A stretch of 64,000 bases of DNA from Streblospio benedicti (Eukaryota; Annelida; Polychaeta; Spionida; Spionidae). Of the stretch, positions 57,965-64,000 are shown piece after piece. The notes under the pieces are model-generated. The model was not told where the DNA came from, did no database searches, and was given only the letters and a program-made list of their open reading frames with translations. The translations under genes were made by a program, and so were the position numbers. The stretch's first letter is position 1, and every line of letters starts with the position of its first letter. The stretch lies in NCBI GenBank assembly GCA_019095985.1, contig CM032660.1:61520144-61584143 (forward strand). Direction: 5' to 3'.

Positions 57965-58507
57965 GAAAGTGTTAGCTTTTGTAGACACATTTGAACCATA
58001 TACTAATGTGCTGACAGCAAGTTCAGAACGATACATTTTCAATCATAACTAAAAAATGGTAATGAATATCAAAATAAAAATTATAGGTATGAAACGCTAT
58101 TTTTTTGCCATGATTGGAACAGCCAAGTTTGTTTATATTTTTGATTTGCATACACATTCATATATCACCAATTATGTGACTATCTATGTGTATGCAAATC
58201 AAAAATATAAACTTGGCTGTTCCAATCCTGGTACTTAATCCCCAATTTTGACTTGTTCAAAATGTCTGACTGTCTCTCTCACACTGGAAAAATGCCATTT
58301 TCATGTAAGTGTTCACTATTATGCAAACCAATCAGAATAATCAAAATTGCAATGTAGATCTGGCAAAAAAAATAGCGTTTCATTCCTATAATTTTTATTT
58401 TGATATTCATTACCATTTTTTAGTTATGATTGAAAATGTATCGTTCTGAACTTGCTGTCAGCACATTAGTATATGGTTCAAATGTGTCTATAAAAGCTAA
58501 CACTTTC
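57965..58507. mobile_element. 543-bp element: long TIRs with an inner palindrome
   Basis: Outer arms (57965-58110 and 58361-58507) start GAAAGTGTTAGCTTTTGTAG and are almost identical inverted copies. In the left half lies an inner palindrome (58112-58157 and 58186-58227). A worn relative lies at 62487-63025. Non-coding. Confidence 0.88.
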
Positions 58508-58509
58508 TT

Positions 58510-58871
58510 GAGCTAACATTGGTCCTCATTTGAAGATGTGTTTGTCTTTTATACCAAATTATGTTGAATTCAAGGCTGTAAGCTAAGACTATTTAACGAA
58601 TCATACCCTTACTTCAGATTAATCATCGATGGATATATGTCAAGATAAGTTTGCATTGTTTAAATCATGGCAATTTGGCAGTATGCATTTTATTATATTT
58701 TTTTTTTGATCATAATCGTTTTGGAGGTCTCACACTTCTATTATCATAGGGGGAGACTTTGTTTTTCAAACACCTGTCATTTAACGTTTGTTCAAGATAC
58801 ACATGTGATGATTGAATAATCAGCATTTATCATCTCAAACTAAAAATATGTAACAAGTTTTTACTTTTCAG
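58510..58871. other. Intron-like stretch before XPF exon, nothing seen
   Basis: No N-terminal XPF exons were recognised here or further upstream, although the first 150 or so residues should precede 58872. Confidence 0.4.
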
Positions 58872-58929
58872 AATTATAGAATCGTGTCAAGAAGCATTTA
58901 TTCTTCGATTGTATAGACAAAAGAATAAG
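58872..58929 (+). CDS. ERCC4: XPF/ERCC4 exon (helicase-like domain)
   Basis: 58 bases, acceptor CTTTTCAG and donor GTTTGT. After one base it reads IIESCQEAFILRLYRQKNK, one residue from the human sequence. XPF with ERCC1 cuts DNA 5' of bulky lesions in nucleotide excision repair and unhooks crosslinks; the nuclease is at the C terminus, beyond this window. This exon lies in the N-terminal, ATPase-inactive helicase-like region. Confidence 0.9.
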
Positions 58930-59230
58930 GTTTGTTACTATTTTACTTATTTTAGCATATGAAAGTCAACCTGTGTGAGGAAACTTAATTGATTTTCATA
59001 TTTTTCTTTCTGCAAGAACATTAATTGTACACTAGCTGCCGGTACTTACCGGGGTATAAGATGAGATGAGATAATTCTATTCGATAATGAAAATACAATG
59101 ATAACTAGAAGGGTACTCATTGGGGCACAAATATCCCCAGCACCTTTGAGCATCTATCACCATTTTAAACTGCCTTTTATGATTTTTCGTTGGATTGGTA
59201 GTAAATATGGCCTAATCTGGGCATGATATA

Positions 59231-59382
59231 GGCAGATCCAGGGGGGGAGGGCGCAGGGGGCGCGTGCCCCCCCTTTTCCCACCAAAATACTTCATTTTCA
59301 TAGGGTTTTTCATGAAATCCTGTAAGTGCGCCCCATCTTTTCCTTAAGTGCACCCCCCCTTTTCTGAAAACCTGGATCTGCC
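59231..59382. mobile_element. GGCAGATCCAGG MITE, copy 7
   Basis: Ends GGCAGATCCAGG and CCTGGATCTGCC flanked by TATA and TATG; lies in an XPF intron. Confidence 0.88.
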
Positions 59383-59719
59383 TATGCATGATGATATTTA
59401 AGTACCGGTACATAAGGATGCATTGCACTAAAATGCAGGTGCTTGTTTGTATCCAGACTGCCAGTATTTTTCTTACACATATAAATGTAGTGATATGTAT
59501 AAGTTCCAGGTCACAGGTAAATAGGCGTGTAATGGCCAACACAGATATCTCATAAACTGAAGGAACCCATGCCATAAACTGCAGATATTAAATTGTATTT
59601 GTGCTATTATGCTGAAATCACTTTAAGATTTATATCGAATATTTTTTATTTTTTTAAAGTAAACATTTAAATGCGTCAGCCCGTCATTGATATTTTATGT
59701 GTGATTTTTTTTTTTGCAG

Positions 59720-59788
59720 AAAGGATTCATCAAAGCATTTTCATCAAGTCCTCAATCTTTTACTTCTGGTTTCTGTCATGTTGAAAGA
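59720..59788 (+). CDS. ERCC4: XPF/ERCC4 exon (GFIKAF...FCHVER)
   Basis: 69 bases, phase 0, acceptor TTTTTTTTGCAG and donor GTATCG. Reads KGFIKAFSSSPQSFTSGFCHVER; human XPF has RGFIKAF and TGFCHVER at the same place with a variable middle. It follows the previous exon in phase. Confidence 0.88.
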
Positions 59789-60137
59789 GTATCGCTCTCA
59801 TCAACAAGTGTCAGTCATCCCCAGCCCCGTCACAGAGCAGTGAGGAGAGTCAGGAGTAGGCAGTGAGGAGGTAGCTGTCGGACAATCAGAATTAGCCTGT
59901 ATACATGTACCATAGAAAATTAAAGTTTGATGCATTGAATTTGATAAAAAATGCTGAGTATGCTCAATTTTGTAGTGATACAAATGTGTTCATGAAAAGT
60001 TTTTTTTTTGCAAGGCTGATGTTAAATTTAAATTAGTCAAAAGCAGTTCTTTTCTTATGCGACTTGGTTGTTATGTGAAAAGTTGCTAATTGCTGTATGA
60101 ATGCAAATGACTATTGTAAGAGGAAATTTCCCTGGAG

Positions 60138-60218
60138 AAGAATGAAGAGTTTGTTAAGAAATTATTTCTTTGGCCTAGATTCCATGACAATATTCTAACA
60201 GCAATAGAGAAACAGAAG
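60138..60218 (+). CDS. ERCC4: XPF/ERCC4 exon (FVKKLFLWPRFH)
   Basis: 81 bases, phase 0, donor GTACTA. Reads EEFVKKLFLWPRFHDNILTA; human has [20 protein letters not shown]. The acceptor is weak and may be three bases further on. In-phase with both neighbours. Confidence 0.85.
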
Positions 60219-60524
60219 GTACTATTAATATATTTATTGAACACTTTGAATTAAGATTATGTGTTTTATTTGTACATCTATTGCTTACTTAGATTTACGC
60301 AGAGTGCATAGAAAGATTGATTATTGAAAATCATGAAAAACTTGTGTCAAAGTATTTTTAGAGCCAAATGATTTTGCACGCGATATGCTAGTATTTCAAA
60401 GTGGTGGTGGGTTATGACTGGCATATCTTATATATCTTCACATGATATTGGGGTTGAAATAAGAAGAATTTGGTCCAGTTTTCACCAAGATCCAATGACA
60501 TTGACATTGAATATCAAAGTTACG

Positions 60525-60655
60525 ATGAGCAAACAGTAAAAGTATAACAAAGAGTACTTGTTCATCGTCAAGTCCGAAAGGTCTCAGGTTCAATCCCCGA
60601 CATCACCACTTGAGGAGGAACTAGTACTCTTGGTTATACTTTTAGTGTTTGCTCA
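60525..60655. mobile_element. Fold-back element around a tRNA-like half
   Basis: Arms 60525-60562 and 60618-60655 (ATGAGCAAACAGTAAAAGTA and near complement, three mismatches in 38). The loop contains a B-box-like GGTTCAATCCCCGA and ends CATCACCACTTG, aligning with the loop of the unrelated fold-back at 32253-32473. In an XPF intron. Confidence 0.75.
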
Positions 60656-60727
60656 TTGGCTAAGCCACCTGCGTACATCCTTACTCTAAAGTAGAATTTG
60701 TGCAAAATATTTTTATTGCACCATTCA

Positions 60728-61715
60728 ATTAATCAATCAAATCCTGAGGCTATTTGCGCAGGCCCTCATTCAGAGAGTGACCAGTCTACATCTCGACCGT
60801 CCTCTCCAGGCCTTTCGGTCACCAGGATCTATTAGACGCATGCCCAAGCCTGCCAGATCTTTCTGCACGACCGCATCTCAAGTCGTGTTGGTCATCCCTT
60901 GGTCTATTTCAATTTTTCTTACTTTGTTAATCCAGCGATAAACATGGCCGAGTCATCTCAGTCTCCCTTTACGAAGCACACTAACAATATCATTGATTTA
61001 CAATTTCTCTAGAAGGCTCTCTGTACTTGTATCATCGTTAGGCTTCACACCACACATCCAGCAGATCATAGCTCTGTCATTTTTTCTCATATGATTTTCA
61101 GTACTGGAGGATGCTGCCCACATCTCAGACCCATGAAGCATAGCCCTATACACACAGGTGGAATACACTCTACCTCTTGAAGATTCGTTAGGACGGACAG
61201 AAGCTCACGAAATTTGCCACATGCAGTTTTGCATCTGACAGTTGCAGCTAAGTCTCACCCTCCACCCCTGGACAACATGTCACCTAAGTAATAAAACTCG
61301 ATCACGACCTCTAATTTGTGTTCACCTACTGGGACCTCCTTAATAAGAACTCTTTAATAGAGTCAGCTATAATGACAAGGTCATCATCATACAGGAGTTC
61401 CCTAGGGGGCCCTGTGCAGAACTCACGAGAGGGCTCCATGGACCATAATGAATAGCAGTGGACTAAGAACTGAACCTCGATGTACTCCAACAATAACACT
61501 AAATTCCTCACTGTACCCTTTTCCAACACAATCATGGCAATGTACATTGACATACATTGACTGGACTAGCTTAACAAGCCATACGTCCACTCCTAGCTTA
61601 CGCAGCACCCACTATATGACTTGTCTGGGAACCCAATCAAATGCCTTCTCTAGATCCACAAAGGACATGTACAAGGATACAGGACTTTCATCACTTGATC
61701 GATCAACTTGAGCCC
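60728..61715 (-). mobile_element. LINE reverse transcriptase, 3' half
   Basis: On the minus strand: LYMSFVDLEKAFDWVPR, LRKLGVDVWLVKLVQSMY, GVHRGSVLSPLLFI, then LLYDDDLVIIADS (the active site, normally YADD), and further a region with RGRVYSTCVYRAMLHGSE. Stops and shifts break it. It sits antisense in an XPF intron. Confidence 0.85.
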
Positions 61716-61994
61716 ACGGTAATTTTCTCTCCCTAGTGCATCACCTTTGTTTTTGTAGAGGCTACATGTGTAACTATCCCCCGCTCAGATGGGATGCATA
61801 CTACACCCGATGGGCCATAGACAATTTCAGTGTAATTGGAATGTTGTGATCATAACTATGGATTGATTTCATGTTCAATCCTGTGAAAAGACTAAATTCT
61901 TCTCATTTAAACCTGGGTCACTTTCTTTTAATTGTTATAAAACAAAATGGAGTCTATACAAAACATGATAATCCCTGTGAATTTTGATTTTTAG

Positions 61995-62096
61995 GTTGAT
62001 GTTGTGGAGCTGCAGATTCCACTGACTGCCACTATGACGGCCTGTCAGGCAGCTCTTCTTGATCTCATCGACAGCTGCATCAAGTGCAACTCCTCA
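61995..62096 (+). CDS. ERCC4: XPF/ERCC4 exon (VDVVELQIPLTATM)
   Basis: 102 bases, phase 0, acceptor GATTTTTAG and donor GTATGT. Reads VDVVELQIPLTATMTACQAA then LLDLIDSCIKCN; human has [20 protein letters not shown] and ILDILNACLKELKC. Fits directly after the exon ending 60218. Confidence 0.88.
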
Positions 62097-62486
62097 GTAT
62101 GTATACAATTCTAAGAATGAAATGTACATTTTGAATTTTCCAGCTGTTTCTCTATAGCTGATGTAATGTTCCACTAGACTTGAAATATGAATGAATCTCT
62201 TTAAAATATAATGTTTTATCAGTAAGTCTGCAAATATTAAACATTCATTTCCTAAATAGGGTGTCAGAGTGCCTAAATGTCCGGTAAATGCATGGATCGT
62301 GTACAAAAAACTGTTTGAAGTGATACAATAGTGACCTGTTCATCAGTTGTTCTGAAAGGAAACTGTAGTTGTCAGCCAGATCGGCGCTTGAGCTGGATGG
62401 CCTTACGTGATTCCCGGCTTTTAATGATTCGAAAGTCAATTTGCGTAAGAGTTGATAGGTACAGTATTTGGATGTTACCCGGTAAT

Positions 62487-63025
62487 GTGCTGACAGCAAG
62501 TTAATGGAGTAACTAAAAAATGGTAATGAAAATTAAAATAAGAAGTATAGGAATGAAAAACTATTTTTTTGCCACATCTACATTGCAATTTTTATTATTC
62601 TGATTGGTTTACATAATAGTGAACACTTGCATGAAAATTGCATTTTTTCGGTCTCTGTGAGAAACAGTCTGACATTTTAACCAAGCTTAAATTCGTGATT
62701 ATGTCCTGTGATTAAAACAGCCTTAGTTACCTTGCATGCACATGGCTAGTCTCAGTCTAGTCAGACTAGTCACTGAAGTGATACAGCAATGTATGTGAAA
62801 TCAGAAATATAACCATATAACCAAACTTTGCTATTCGGATCATGGAAGTAATCCCCATATTAGGAATGTTCAAAATGTCTGACTGTCTCTCAAAGAGATT
62901 AAAAAAATGTCATTTTCATGTAAGTGTTCACTATTATGTAAACCATTTTATTTTGATATTTATTATCATTATTTAGTTATGATAGAAAATGTTACTCCAT
63001 GAATTTGCTGTCACCACATTACTAA
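62487..63025. mobile_element. Worn relative of the 57965-58507 TIR element
   Basis: TGTGCTGACAGCAAGTTAAT at the left and GAATTTGCTGTCACCACATT at the right, with shared ATGGTAATGAA and AAACTATTTTTTTGCCA blocks. Within an XPF intron. Confidence 0.7.
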
Positions 63026-63029
63026 CATG

Positions 63030-63667
63030 AGAAGTTTTCGCAGTACTTTAGTAGATTATGCATAAAATGGGTGTATTAGTATCTGTAAGGATGATGTAGT
63101 AATGGAGAGGCTGATGTCGTATTTTGCCAGGCCGAATCCATTTTCATTTTTTAAGTAAAATATAAACGAAGAACGATGTAGCATTTTACCGTATAACATT
63201 CAATATAAGCCTATTGTATTTAGACTTATTATTTTTATATTTACTATATTAGCCTGAAATATTAGCTTTGTGTATGCAAGTAATAGCCATTTCCTGTTAG
63301 CTGATATTCATGAAAAAACTACATTTTGTGTAATGTTTTAGGTGTTTGACACAATTCAACAAAAATAATTGAGTTTGTTTCTGATCTGTGGAGTTTGTCA
63401 GTGTGTTATAGTCATTTTGTTTAATTTTTCTGTAGTTTTTGTGCAATTCATGTGTGATTTTCATGTATGTTATCCAAATTCTCAACAGACGAGCATGCAC
63501 AATAAAATTTTATGTGTGCTAGACTCCTGCATTTACCGTTTATGACTTTCGGGTAGTGTGACACGGCTTATAGTAGAATTGACATTTGTTTTTTAAATGA
63601 TCAGCTTTTTTACTGAATGTTGCTATAAAGATTTTGATGATGGTTGGATACAAATGTTCAATTTCAG
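63030..63667. other. XPF intron, nothing else seen
   Basis: AT-rich, ends in a clear acceptor TTCAATTTCAG. No feature recognised. Confidence 0.4.
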
Positions 63668-63820
63668 CTTGAAACAGAAGAGATCACAGTTGAAAATGCC
63701 ATCTCACGTGATCTTGACAAAATTGTGCGCTGGTTTCTAGACCCAGTTTGGCATCAGCTAGGAGCAAAATCACGCCAGCTTGTAGCAGACATAAAAACTC
63801 TGAGACTAGTGCTTGAGTTA
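63668..63820 (+). CDS. ERCC4: XPF/ERCC4 exon (LDPVWHQLGAK)
   Basis: Starts in phase 0 after TTTCAG. Reads LETEEITVENAISRDLDKIV then RWFLDPVWHQLGAKSRQLVA; human has [20 protein letters not shown] and LDPLWHQLGAKTKSLV. The 3' end is uncertain: GTACTT at 63821 or GTATTG further on. The gene continues beyond the window with the rest of the helicase-like region, the nuclease and HhH domains. Confidence 0.88.
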
Positions 63821-64000
63821 GTACTTAGTATTGATATAAGATGAAATATAAAATAAATCCAAATGAAAATCTTATTAAGATTCCCAGCTAATATAAAAAT
63901 AATTATTAGTAGTTGAATGTAAGGTGCCGGTATATGACTGTTATTGAATGTTATAACTTGCTTCTATGAAAAATCATTGTTAATACTCCATTTCGATATT

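Overview
The window looks like AT-rich nuclear DNA of a marine invertebrate animal, most likely a deuterostome such as a hemichordate, echinoderm or lancelet. The reasons are split genes with GT-AG introns, a tachykinin-receptor-like GPCR, metazoan UBE2D, HP1 and STYX proteins, and a heavy mixed load of CR1/L2/Jockey-like LINEs, tRNA-derived SINEs, MITEs and fold-back elements. The species cannot be fixed from sequence alone. One 100-N scaffold gap lies at 20418-20517.

Left part (1-13 kb). Positions 1-1860 are a noisy second version of 3240-5090, probably an assembly or haplotype artefact. Between them lie the last two exons of a minus-strand gene of unknown family with a PPxY tail. From 5.1 to 11.2 kb a broken LINE is split by a 4.1-kb element with about 195-bp terminal inverted repeats. 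That element encodes a protein whose acidic motifs match, in order, a FEN/XPG-like (PIN-fold) nuclease, and it has itself taken in another LINE 3' end. A lone, frame-broken MCM9-like exon lies at 12.9 kb.

Middle (13-26 kb). Two inverted copies of a composite repeat carry an unclassified element with ends CCGTGGGTAGACTGTC. One copy is about 1 kb; the other has very long TIRs and an Asn/Gln-rich ORF and holds a CAGGG-ended insertion. A TTA-flanked MITE, six copies of a TACTGTAAAAC MITE, SINE and LINE pieces fill the rest.

Gene-bearing part (27-45 kb). An intronless UBE2D E2 enzyme, three exons of a tachykinin-type receptor (minus strand), an intronless HP1/CBX and an intronless STYX pseudophosphatase lie here, the last two head to head across 2 kb packed with near-perfect palindromes. 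A degraded BEL/Pao fossil, GGCAGATCCAGG MITEs, and two inverted repeats 3.4 kb apart separate them.

Right part (46-64 kb). Repeats dominate, including three copies of a block with a short first-exon-like ORF and a LINE with PHD-finger and endonuclease parts split by a SINE. From 58.9 kb to the end, five plus-strand exons encode part of XPF/ERCC4, the structure-specific repair nuclease subunit; the gene runs on past the window. The genes do not form an obvious pathway; they are neighbours in a repeat-rich region.
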